Assembly: GCA_036377595.1 (NCBI GenBank)
Contig: DASUYB010000158.1
Coordinates: 1-55,605 of the forward strand
From: Longimicrobium sp.
GTDB taxonomy: Bacteria; Gemmatimonadota; Gemmatimonadetes; Longimicrobiales; Longimicrobiaceae
DNA: 55,605 bases
Direction of reading: 5' to 3'
Within the stretch, counting starts at the first letter, position 1. Each line of letters begins with the position of its first letter. Shown piece by piece: positions 32,693 to 39,694 of this stretch. The position numbers and the translations under genes were made by a program. Under the pieces are notes generated by a model. That model searched no databases. It was not told where the DNA came from and worked only from the letters and a program-made list of their open reading frames with translations.

Positions 32693-33565
32693 TCACGGAT
32701 CCCGCGGCGTCCAGCAGTGGCCGACCGGACCGGGCTGGTACGGCTGGAAGAGCCCGTCGGGCGCGACCGCGACATACACGACCTCGGGCATCCGCTGGGT
32801 CGCAGGCTCCACGAAGACGGGCACGCCCTGGACCGAGCCGAAGCGCACCACGTCTCCGTCGGACAGCTGGCGCGGGAGGCCGTATGCGAGGTATCTCAGG
32901 CCGTCCAGCGTCAGGATCTCGTGCTGCTCGAACCAGCGCCGGCCGCCCGCATAGATCCCGTTCGCGGGGAGCGGAAAGCGCAGCGGCTCGCCGCCGGCGG
33001 AATCGCGCGCGATCCTCAGCCGGTCGTAGCCGAGCACCCGCGGCGGCGGCTCGTCGGCTTCCTCGCCGAACGCCGACACGACCCAGCGCCCGTCCTCGAT
33101 CTTCCACTCCACGAACACCGGCGATCCCGCGCCGCGCAGCGGTGGCACGAAGCGGGTGGCGCGCACGCGGCGCCACGGCCGGCGCGGGTCGAACCAGTCG
33201 GCGGGGATTTCGTCCATCACCCGCCCCACCTCGCCGCCGCCGGGGTCGAACGACCAGCAGAGCGGGCCGCCCGGCTTCGTCGCGGACGGCAGCTCGGCCG
33301 TGCGGTAGCGATGGATCGCCACGGAGTCTCCGCCGCGCCGGAGGTGCGTCGTCACCACCTGGGCGAACTCGCCCTGGCGCGGAAAGAACGGGACGAACTC
33401 ATCGACCTCGCCGTCGAAGTCCGGATCGTCGAGCGTCGCCAGGAGCTCCTGCATGCGCGCGTCCAGCGCCCGCAGGCTGGCGGCCGAGTGCGCCTCCTGC
33501 GCCGCGGCGGGCGTCGTCGCGATGATCAGCGCCAGGCAGACGGCCGGAGGGATCGCTCGTCGCAT
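32693..33565 (-). CDS. Secreted hypothetical protein, paralog of 31755-32588, 290 aa
   Basis: A 290-residue exported protein. The signal peptide is AIPPAVCLALIIATTPAAAQ and the mature part begins EAHSAASLRAL. The similarity to the downstream paralog is strongest in FVEWKIEDGRWVVSAFGEEA, GLPRQLSDGDVVRFGSVQGV and EVVYVAVAPDGLFQPYQPGP. The family is not recognised. ATG 33565 was chosen because it begins directly before the signal peptide; the frame stays open further upstream without a plausible start. Likely a periplasmic or surface protein with no enzymatic signature visible. Confidence 0.8.
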   Translation of the reverse strand: MRRAIPPAVCLALIIATTPAAAQEAHSAASLRALDARMQELLATLDDPDFDGEVDEFVPFFPRQGEFAQVVTTHLRRGGDSVAIHRYRTAELPSATKPGGPLCWSFDPGGGEVGRVMDEIPADWFDPRRPWRRVRATRFVPPLRGAGSPVFVEWKIEDGRWVVSAFGEEADEPPPRVLGYDRLRIARDSAGGEPLRFPLPANGIYAGGRRWFEQHEILTLDGLRYLAYGLPRQLSDGDVVRFGSVQGVPVFVEPATQRMPEVVYVAVAPDGLFQPYQPGPVGHCWTPRDP

Positions 33566-33712
33566 CAACAGGGCGTGATTCGTAGAGACGGGCGCGCCGG
33601 AACGGATAGGGAGAAGTAGATGCCGTCCCGCTCGACGCGCAAGCGCCTGTTGCCCCGCATCGGTGCCGCGGGTAACATCCGGGCGACAACCCATCGAACC
33701 CGAGGGAGACCC

Positions 33713-34297
33713 GTGCGCGCATCCATCTCCATCCTCCGCCGCATCCTGCCGCTGGCCGTGGTCGTGGCCGCCGCGCCCGCCGCGGCCCAGGCGCAGCCGC
33801 GCATCCTCAGCCCGCGCGACACCGTGCGCTTCGAGGTGGCGCCGGGGCAGCGCATCTACGTGGACTACGGGCGCCCGTCCATGCGCGGCCGCAGGATCAT
33901 GGGCGGGCTGGTGCCGTATGGCCGTGTCTGGCGCACCGGCGCCAACGCCGCGACCACGCTGATTACCGACGTGGACCTGCGCATCGGCACCGCCAGCGTC
34001 CCCAAGGGGACGTACACGCTGTACACCCTCCCCACGTCCACCGGGTGGACGCTGATCGTCAACCGCCAGACGGGACAGTGGGGCACGCAGTACGAGCCTG
34101 GGCGCGACCTGGTGCGCATCCCCATGCAGGTGAGCACCCTGGGCGAGCCGGTGGAGCAGTTCACCATCAGGCTCGAGCGCGGCCGCGGCAGCGCAGCCAG
34201 CACGATTGCGATGGAGTGGGAGAACACGCGCGCCACCGTTCCCTTCCGGGTGGTGGCGCCGGCCGCGCGCCGCACCGGCACCGGGACGCGGCCGTGA
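33713..34297 (+). CDS. DUF2911 domain exported protein
   Basis: A 194-residue exported protein with signal peptide RRILPLAVVVAAAPAAAQA. The body is a DUF2911 domain, recognised by YVDYGRPSMRGRRIMGGLVP, the following YGRVWRTGANAATTLITD, VPKGTYTLYTLP and WTLIVNRQTGQWG. DUF2911 proteins are periplasmic or surface-exposed and of unknown activity, common in Bacteroidetes and Gemmatimonadota. The GTG start is preceded by GGGAG at suitable distance. The stop overlaps the possible start of the pdxH gene. Confidence 0.9.
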   Translation: MRASISILRRILPLAVVVAAAPAAAQAQPRILSPRDTVRFEVAPGQRIYVDYGRPSMRGRRIMGGLVPYGRVWRTGANAATTLITDVDLRIGTASVPKGTYTLYTLPTSTGWTLIVNRQTGQWGTQYEPGRDLVRIPMQVSTLGEPVEQFTIRLERGRGSAASTIAMEWENTRATVPFRVVAPAARRTGTGTRP

Positions 34298-34308
34298 GGG
34301 AGACGGGG

Positions 34309-34908
34309 GTGACGACGGCGGAGTTCGGCGAGCCGTTCCGCCGCTTCGGCGAGCTGTTCGCCCGCGCGCGGCAGACGGACATGCACGAGCCCACCGCGAT
34401 GGCGCTGGCCACGGCCACCGCCGGCGGGCGGCCGAGCGCGCGGATGGTGCTGCTGAAGGAGTTCGACGAGCGCGGCTTCGTCTTCTACACCAACCTGGGC
34501 AGCCGCAAGGCGGGCGAGCTCGAGGCCAATCCGTACGCCGCGCTTTGCTTCCACTGGCAGCCGATGGAGGTGCAGGTCCGCATCGAAGGCCGTGTCGAGC
34601 CGGTGGGCTCGGAAGAGGCGGACGCGTACTTCGCCAGCCGTCCGCGTGGCTCGCGCATCGGCGCGTTGGCGTCGAAGCAGAGCACGCGCCTCGACGCGTA
34701 CGACGTACTGGTGGAGCGGGTGAAGGAGATCGAGGCGAAGTACGAGGGCCGGGAGATCCCCCGTCCGCCGTTCTGGTCCGGCTACCGGGTGATCCCGGAT
34801 CGCATCGAGTTCTGGTTCGGCCGCCCCAGCCGCCTCCACGAGCGCGAGCAATACACCCTCAAGGGTGGTGATCCGCCGGAGTGGACGAAGGAGCTGCTGT
34901 ACCCGTGA
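34309..34908 (+). CDS. pdxH: Pyridoxamine/pyridoxine 5'-phosphate oxidase
   Basis: A 199-residue FMN enzyme that makes pyridoxal 5'-phosphate. Typical PdxH motifs are RMVLLKEFDERGFVFYTNLG, SRKAGELEANPYAALCFHW, VRIEGRVEP, FASRPRGSRIGALASKQS and a C-terminal SGYRVIPDRIEFWFGRPSRL with HEREQYT. The C-terminus is complete (WTKELLYP). I chose GTG 34309 because GAGGGAG sits six bases upstream; GTG 34294 (overlapping the DUF2911 stop, GTGA) adds five residues. The length is slightly short of E. coli PdxH because the N-terminal extension is missing. Confidence 0.93.
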   Translation: MTTAEFGEPFRRFGELFARARQTDMHEPTAMALATATAGGRPSARMVLLKEFDERGFVFYTNLGSRKAGELEANPYAALCFHWQPMEVQVRIEGRVEPVGSEEADAYFASRPRGSRIGALASKQSTRLDAYDVLVERVKEIEAKYEGREIPRPPFWSGYRVIPDRIEFWFGRPSRLHEREQYTLKGGDPPEWTKELLYP

Positions 34909-34930
34909 GGTGATCCAAGGCCGAAAACGC

Positions 34931-34967
34931 AGACTCCCGGCCCACTGAAAAGCGGTACCGGGAGTCT
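34931..34967 (+). terminator. Hairpin after pdxH
   Basis: AGACTCCCGG (34931-34940) pairs perfectly with CCGGGAGTCT (34958-34967) around a 17-base loop. The T tail is weak (GTCACCT). It lies 22 bases after the pdxH stop and before the Abi gene, so it separates the two transcripts. Confidence 0.6.
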
Positions 34968-35040
34968 GTCACCTCGGGGTCGTGCCTCAGCGTAAGCTGC
35001 GGTATAGGACGGCCCGAGGAATTATGGTACAAGCATAACC

Positions 35041-35062
35041 GCTTGCGTCCCACCGCGCAAGC
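35041..35062 (+). promoter_or_regulatory. Inverted repeat upstream of the Abi gene
   Basis: GCTTGCG (35041-35047) and CGCAAGC (35056-35062) form an inverted repeat with an 8-base spacer. It lies 27 bases before the ATG, in a locally AT-richer stretch with TACAAG and CATAAC upstream as possible -10 elements. It could be an operator or a leader hairpin controlling a potentially toxic gene. The evidence is position only. Confidence 0.35.
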
Positions 35063-35088
35063 TGTTCCCACACATCGAAATACAGATT

Positions 35089-35814
35089 ATGACTGCCGTT
35101 GCGACCGTTACGTACGCAGCGCTCTGCAGGTGCCTTTCAAAAGAAAGGCTTGCCGGCTACAGCCTTTCCTCCGACTTCGATTCGGTGGATGCGGGCGCCC
35201 GCTACATGTGGAACATGGCCCTGTGCTCTGCGCTCACACCTGTATTGCACCTTGCCGAGGTTGCCTTCAGAAACGCTATCTACTCGGCCGGTGTCGAAGC
35301 TACCGCTAAACGGCGGCTTCGCACGGGAGTGGTGCCGTGTTGGCTCGACACGGTTCCGAGCCTGCTGCAGCGCGCAGAAGAGCGGGATGTTGCCGATGCA
35401 ATCCTCCGCTTGGGATCGAAGCGGCGCCACACTCCCGGTCACTTGGTGGGCCAGCTCGGGCTCGGATTCTGGGTTCGCCTCTGTCAGCGGCCGTATGAAC
35501 AAGGAAATCCAAACGGACCACAACTGTGGCCGCTGGCGCTCAAGCGGTTTCCGGGAATTCCGCGTGCATCCCGAACAAGGACGGACGTTTGGAAAGCTGC
35601 TTCGGAAATCCGTGACTTTCGGAATCTCGTCGCGCATCATCAGCCCGTCTGGGATCGCCAGCCACTGGCGGCACACCGGCGTGCGCTTGAGTTTCTCAGC
35701 TGGCTGAATCCGACGCTCGCTGCTGTTGCAGAGCAGGCATCGTTTGCAGTGCAAGTGTATAACTCGGGCTCGAACGCGTACCGCCCGTTCGCAGCCAGCG
35801 TACTCACTCTCTAG
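35089..35814 (+). CDS. Abi family protein with HEPN-type motif
   Basis: A 241-residue protein of the Abi_2/AbiD-AbiF style. Characteristic segments are MWNMALCSALTPVLHLAEVA with FRNAIY, and near the C-terminal third IRDFRNLVAHHQPVWDR. This contains the R-x4-H signature (Arg-Asn-Leu-Val-Ala-His) of HEPN ribonucleases. The coding sequence looks less GC-rich at third positions than its neighbours, with many A/T-ending codons. This fits recent acquisition. It stands alone without an obvious antitoxin; its product may abort phage infection by RNA cleavage, by family analogy only. No good ribosome site is seen at ATG 35089. Confidence 0.8.
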   Translation: MTAVATVTYAALCRCLSKERLAGYSLSSDFDSVDAGARYMWNMALCSALTPVLHLAEVAFRNAIYSAGVEATAKRRLRTGVVPCWLDTVPSLLQRAEERDVADAILRLGSKRRHTPGHLVGQLGLGFWVRLCQRPYEQGNPNGPQLWPLALKRFPGIPRASRTRTDVWKAASEIRDFRNLVAHHQPVWDRQPLAAHRRALEFLSWLNPTLAAVAEQASFAVQVYNSGSNAYRPFAASVLTL

Positions 35815-35971
35815 CGGCTGTGTCCCCGCCGTATCGTGGGCTGTGGGAGCTTGCCCCACGCGCGTCCACCTCTCCCCGACGGCCGGACTGATCCGTGACC
35901 GCGATTCTGCCGGGATCTGGCTTGGACGCCCAATACAGCGTCCACGCTGAGTAGCCGCGCGAAGCGCCCAG

Positions 35972-36003
35972 GTCCCTCCCCCAGTCGGTTTTGGGGGAGG
36001 GAC
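35972..36003. terminator. Hairpin between Abi gene and TolB-like gene
   Basis: GTCCCTCCCCCA (35972-35983) pairs perfectly over 12 bases with TGGGGGAGGGAC (35992-36003), loop GTCGGTTT. No T tail follows. It lies about 160 bases after the Abi stop. The element resembles the C-rich hairpin at 344-370, so it may be a small intergenic repeat. Confidence 0.5.
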
Positions 36004-36095
36004 AGGCTGTCCGGACGCGACGGGAGTCGCGCCGGTCAGCCAGGGAGAGGGCCCACCGGGGCAGCCACCCGCATCGCAACCCATCTACACGACCG

Positions 36096-37205
36096 ATGAC
36101 CATCTCCCGATATCTCCCGCATCTCCCCCGTCTTCTCCCGCTCGCCGCCCCGCTCCTGATCGCCGCCTGCGCGCAATCGCCGGGGCCCGCGCGGCCGGTG
36201 CCGGCGTCGGCCGCGGAGCCGCACCTGCGCAACCTGCGGCAGCTCACCTTCGGCGGCGAGAACGCGGAGGCGTACTTCTCGGCCGACGGGCGGCGGCTGA
36301 TCTTCCAGTCCACCCGCCCCGGCTTCCGCCCCTGCGACGAGATCTTCACCATGGACACGCGCGGCGGAAACCTGCGCCGCGTCTCCACCGGCAAGGGGCG
36401 CACGACCTGCGGCTACTTCTACCCCGGCCGCGACCGCCTCCTCTACGCCAGCACCCACGCCGCCGACAGCACCTGCCCGCCGCGCCCCGACTTCAGCCAG
36501 GGCTACGTCTGGGCGCTGTACGACTACGACATCTGGTCTTCCGATCTCGATGGCGGCGACCTGCGACGGCTCACCGACACGCCGGGGTACGACGCCGAGG
36601 CCACCATCTCCCCCGACGGCCGCACCATCGTCTTCACCTCGACGCGCGATGGCGACCTGGAGCTGTACGCGATGGACGCCGACGGCGGCAACGTGCGGCG
36701 GCTGACGCACGAGCTGGGGTACGACGGCGGCGCCTTCTTCTCCCCCGACGGACGGCGCATCGTCTATCGCGCGCAGCATCCGTCCACGCCGCGCGAGGAG
36801 GCGGACTACCGCAATCTCCTGCGCCAGAACCTGGTGCGGCCCACCACGCTGGAGATCTGGGTGATGGACGCGGACGGCGGCAACAAGCGGCAGGTGACGC
36901 GGCTGAACGCGGCCAGCTTCGCGCCGTTCTTCCACCCCGACGGCCGGCGGATCATCTTCAGCAGCAACCACGGCGACCCGCGCGGCCGCGAGTTCGACCT
37001 GTACATGGTGCGCGACGACGGCACCGGGCTCGAGCGCATCACCGCCACCCCCGAGTTCGACGGCTTCCCCATGTTCAGCCCCGACGGACGCCACCTCGTG
37101 TTCGCCAGCAACCGCAACGCGGCCCAGCGCGGCGACACCAACATCTTCATCGCCGACTGGGTGGAGACGCCCGCCGCGGTGGCATCGACGGGAGGCGGGC
37201 GATGA
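36096..37205 (+). CDS. TolB-like PD40 beta-propeller lipoprotein
   Basis: A 369-residue lipoprotein. The signal LLPLAAPLLIAACAQ has a lipobox-like Ile-Ala-Ala-Cys, so it is anchored in a membrane. The body contains about five or six PD40 propeller blades: YFSADGRRLIFQSTRPGF, ATISPDGRTIVFTSTRDG, FFSPDGRRIVYRAQHP, FFHPDGRRIIFSSNHGD and MFSPDGRHLVFASNRNA. Each is followed by a dipeptide such as Asp-Gly-Gly. TolB-like propellers usually bind other proteins in the periplasm. The next gene (M28 peptidase) overlaps by four bases, so the propeller may present substrates to that peptidase. Confidence 0.9.
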   Translation: MTISRYLPHLPRLLPLAAPLLIAACAQSPGPARPVPASAAEPHLRNLRQLTFGGENAEAYFSADGRRLIFQSTRPGFRPCDEIFTMDTRGGNLRRVSTGKGRTTCGYFYPGRDRLLYASTHAADSTCPPRPDFSQGYVWALYDYDIWSSDLDGGDLRRLTDTPGYDAEATISPDGRTIVFTSTRDGDLELYAMDADGGNVRRLTHELGYDGGAFFSPDGRRIVYRAQHPSTPREEADYRNLLRQNLVRPTTLEIWVMDADGGNKRQVTRLNAASFAPFFHPDGRRIIFSSNHGDPRGREFDLYMVRDDGTGLERITATPEFDGFPMFSPDGRHLVFASNRNAAQRGDTNIFIADWVETPAAVASTGGGR

Positions 37206-38485
37206 ACCGCCGTTCGCTCCCCCTCGCGATCGCCGCGATCGCGATCGCCGCGCCGCGGCTCGCCGCGCAGGCGTGCCCGGATGCGGCGGCGATCACCCGC
37301 GGCGTGCAGGCGCCGCTCGCTCATGTGAGATATCTCGCGGACGACGCGCTCGGGGGCCGTCTCTCGGGCACGCCGGCCGAGCGGTGCGCGGGGGATTACA
37401 TCGCGGCGCAGTTCCGGCGGCTGCGGCTGGAGCCCGCGGGCGATTCGGGGACGTACTTCCAGTCGCTTCCGCTCGTCTCGGCCATCAACCCGCACGCGCC
37501 CGGCGGCACCGGCCGCAACGTCGTGGCCATTCTCCGCGGCGGCGACCCCGCGCTGGCGGGCGAGGCGGTGGTGATCGGCGCGCACTACGACCACCTGGGG
37601 CACGGCGGCCAGTTCTCCATGGCGCCTGGCGACTCGTCGATCCACAACGGCGCGGACGACAATGCGTCGGGCGTCGCGGCTCTCCTCGACATCGCTCGCC
37701 GCCTCGCGAGCGGGCCGCGGCCGGCGCGCACCGTCGTGTTCGTGGCGTTCACGGGAGAAGAAGAGGGGCTGCTCGGCTCGTCGTTCTACACCTCGCACCC
37801 GGCGGTTCCGCTGGAGCGCACGCGGGCGATGCTGAACCTGGACATGGTCGGCCGACTGGCGACGGGGCCGCTGATCGTGTACGGGGTGGAGACGGCGGAC
37901 GAGTGGCGGGCGCTGGTCGACAGCGCGGCGGCGGCCGAGGGGGTGCAGGTGCGTGGTGGCGGCGACGGGTTCGGCGCCAGCGACCAGACCTCGTTCTACG
38001 CGAAGGGGCTGCCGGTGCTGCACTTCTTCACCAACGTGCACGCCGACTACCACCGCCCGTCGGACGACTGGGACAAGATCGACCCGCGCGGGCTGGCGAC
38101 CGTGGCCGGCGTGGTGACGCGGATCGCGCGCGGCGTGGCGGGGCGGCCGGCGGCGCTCACCTTCCGGCGCGCGGCGCCGCCGCGGCAGGCGGGGAACGTG
38201 GCCACGCCGGGCTACGGTGCGTACCTGGGCTCCATCCCCGACTTCACCCCCGTGCCCGACGGGGTGAAGCTGAGCGGCGTGCGCGCCGAGTCGCCCGCCG
38301 AGAAGGCCGGCATCCGCGCCGGCGACGTGATCGTACGGCTGGGGGAGATGGATGTGCACGACCTGCAGGGCCTGACCGACGCACTCCGCGCGCACAAGCC
38401 CGGCGACACGGTGCGCATCGACGTCCTCCGCGACGGCCGGCGCATCACCGTGACGGCGACGCTCGGCACGCGCGGCGGGGGGTGA
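37202..38485 (+). CDS. M28 family aminopeptidase with PDZ domain
   Basis: A 427-residue secreted zinc peptidase. A signal peptide (SLPLAIAAIAIAAPRLAAQ) precedes the M28 domain. Zinc ligands and catalytic residues are in VVIGAHYDHLGH, HNGADDNASGVAAL (Asp bridging), GEEEGLLGSSFY (general base Glu), NLDMVGR and VHADYHRPSDDWD. Residues ~345-425 form a PDZ domain (GVRAESPAEKAGIRAGDVIV). M28-plus-PDZ proteins are secreted aminopeptidases. The ATG overlaps the TGA of the propeller lipoprotein (ATGA). Confidence 0.93.
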   Translation: MNRRSLPLAIAAIAIAAPRLAAQACPDAAAITRGVQAPLAHVRYLADDALGGRLSGTPAERCAGDYIAAQFRRLRLEPAGDSGTYFQSLPLVSAINPHAPGGTGRNVVAILRGGDPALAGEAVVIGAHYDHLGHGGQFSMAPGDSSIHNGADDNASGVAALLDIARRLASGPRPARTVVFVAFTGEEEGLLGSSFYTSHPAVPLERTRAMLNLDMVGRLATGPLIVYGVETADEWRALVDSAAAAEGVQVRGGGDGFGASDQTSFYAKGLPVLHFFTNVHADYHRPSDDWDKIDPRGLATVAGVVTRIARGVAGRPAALTFRRAAPPRQAGNVATPGYGAYLGSIPDFTPVPDGVKLSGVRAESPAEKAGIRAGDVIVRLGEMDVHDLQGLTDALRAHKPGDTVRIDVLRDGRRITVTATLGTRGGG

Positions 38486-38539
38486 AAGCACCTCGTCCCC
38501 GGATCGCCAACGCTTCACCCCTCGCTCTGGAGCCCGTGG

Positions 38540-38749
38540 ATGTCCACACGAAGGCAAAGAGTCATCGCCAACCTCAAGAGCACAGGCCGCTTCCGCCGCG
38601 TTCGCTCCGGACGGGACGACTACAAGATGATCTTGAAGAATCCCGAGCTGCACCGCATGCTGCTCCGAGCAGACCGTGACATGCGGGAAGGCAAAGGTGT
38701 TCACATGACGGTCGAGGAACTGCGACAGCGGTTCGGAATCGAGCCGTGA
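38540..38749 (+). CDS. Small basic protein, possible orphan antitoxin-like, 69 aa
   Basis: A 69-residue protein, basic at the N-terminus (STRRQRVIANLKSTGRFRRV) and ending DREMREGKG-like residues followed by HMTVEELRQRFGIEP. The C-terminal tail resembles type II antitoxins such as the YefM/Phd group, in which a KG-x-hydrophobic-EE segment binds a toxin. No toxin gene is adjacent and there is no clear DNA-binding domain, so the assignment is weak. The ATG at 38540 has a weak upstream site. A terminator follows 45 bases after the stop. Confidence 0.6.
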   Translation: MSTRRQRVIANLKSTGRFRRVRSGRDDYKMILKNPELHRMLLRADRDMREGKGVHMTVEELRQRFGIEP

Positions 38750-38793
38750 AGGAGGCTGCCTCGGTCCGCAAGTAACCGCGGCGAACGACGAGA

Positions 38794-38829
38794 AAGCCCG
38801 GCTGCCTCACGTTGAAGGCGGCCGGGCTT
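38794..38829 (+). terminator. Intrinsic terminator after the 69-aa gene
   Basis: AAGCCCGGCTGCCT (38794-38807) pairs with AGGCGGCCGGGCTT (38816-38829), 14 pairs with one T-G mismatch, followed by GTTTTCT. It lies between the convergent small gene and the 219-aa minus-strand gene and could act for both. Confidence 0.8.
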
Positions 38830-38857
38830 GTTTTCTGCTCGAATTGGACGACACGCC

Positions 38858-39517
38858 TCAGTCGTTCGATTCGGTCATGAAGGTGATGGCCGACCTGATG
38901 TTGCGCGTGAGCGCGTTCCACAGCTGCGGGCGCTGCTGCGCGGTGGCGTTCAGCATCTGCTCCACGTGCGCGAAGCCGGTCTGCTCCGCCGCCCAGCGCA
39001 CGTGGTCGGGGAGATGGTAGGTGACGCTGGTGAAGATCTTCAGCGTCTTCTTCTCCTCCGCGTGCAGCACGCCGCGCCCGGCCAGCCCCGCCTTCACCCG
39101 TGCGCAGAGCGACTGTGCCGGGCTCTGGCTGCGCTGCCCGAGGATGCCGGAGACGAGGTCGTCCACCTTCGGGTGCTGGTGCACGGAGGTGACGATCACG
39201 CGCTCGAGCGATCCCTCGGGCCACCCCACCTGCCGCGCACCGGGAACGGCGTGCAGGTGCTCGGTCTTCATCAGCCCGAACATCGCCTTCCCCTGGCGCA
39301 GCTCCAGGCCGATGGCGCCCGCCTGCTCGTTGGCCAGGAACGCCGCGGCCAGGATGCTGTTCGCCAGCCGGTCGGCGTCGATCTTGGAGCCGGTGGAGAG
39401 CACCACCTCGCTGTAGCCGAGCATCCCCGCGGGCGTGCTGAAGCGGTCGCCGAAGAGAAGGACGCGCTCGCTCGGGGTGAGGACGAGCGGCGCGGCAGCG
39501 GGCTGTGGATCGGTCAT
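38858..39517 (-). CDS. Hypothetical protein, 219 aa
   Basis: A 219-residue, probably cytoplasmic protein without signal peptide. It is mostly helical and moderately charged (LTPSERVLLFGDRF, KIDADRLANSILAAAF). The arrangement is faintly like GPP34/GOLPH3-type lipid-binding proteins, but I would not assign it. I chose ATG 39517, the start of MTDPQPAAAP; the frame is open for 18 codons further without support. It is flanked by a terminator downstream and the word-repeat hairpin upstream. Confidence 0.72.
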   Translation of the reverse strand: MTDPQPAAAPLVLTPSERVLLFGDRFSTPAGMLGYSEVVLSTGSKIDADRLANSILAAAFLANEQAGAIGLELRQGKAMFGLMKTEHLHAVPGARQVGWPEGSLERVIVTSVHQHPKVDDLVSGILGQRSQSPAQSLCARVKAGLAGRGVLHAEEKKTLKIFTSVTYHLPDHVRWAAEQTGFAHVEQMLNATAQQRPQLWNALTRNIRSAITFMTESND

Positions 39518-39609
39518 CGTCTCGAAATCCTGTCGATCGTTAGGGCGAAGAACGGCGGGATGATAATTCACTTGTTTACATCCATCTGCAACCCCATAAA
39601 GGCGATGGG

Positions 39610-39680
39610 CTCACGCAGAGGCCGCAGAGGTCGCAGAGGAACTGATCACTCCTCTGCGACCTCTGCGGCATCTGCGTGAG
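39610..39680. repeat. Word-repeat hairpin (CTCACGCAGAGGCCGCAGAGG)
   Basis: The arms 39610-39640 and 39650-39680 are complementary over 31 bases with one mismatch and a 9-base loop. The word is GCAGAGGCC/GCAGAGGTC in 9-base steps behind a CTCAC cap. It lies between the start of the 219-aa gene and the end of the nucleotidase gene, both on the minus strand. Confidence 0.85.
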
Positions 39681-39694
39681 ACTTTCTCTTTTCC

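Noticed and set aside
38858-39517. GOLPH3/GPP34 phosphoinositide-binding family for the 219-aa protein
   Set aside because: Only a vague helical resemblance; the conserved LLxELxLL motif of that family is not visible.
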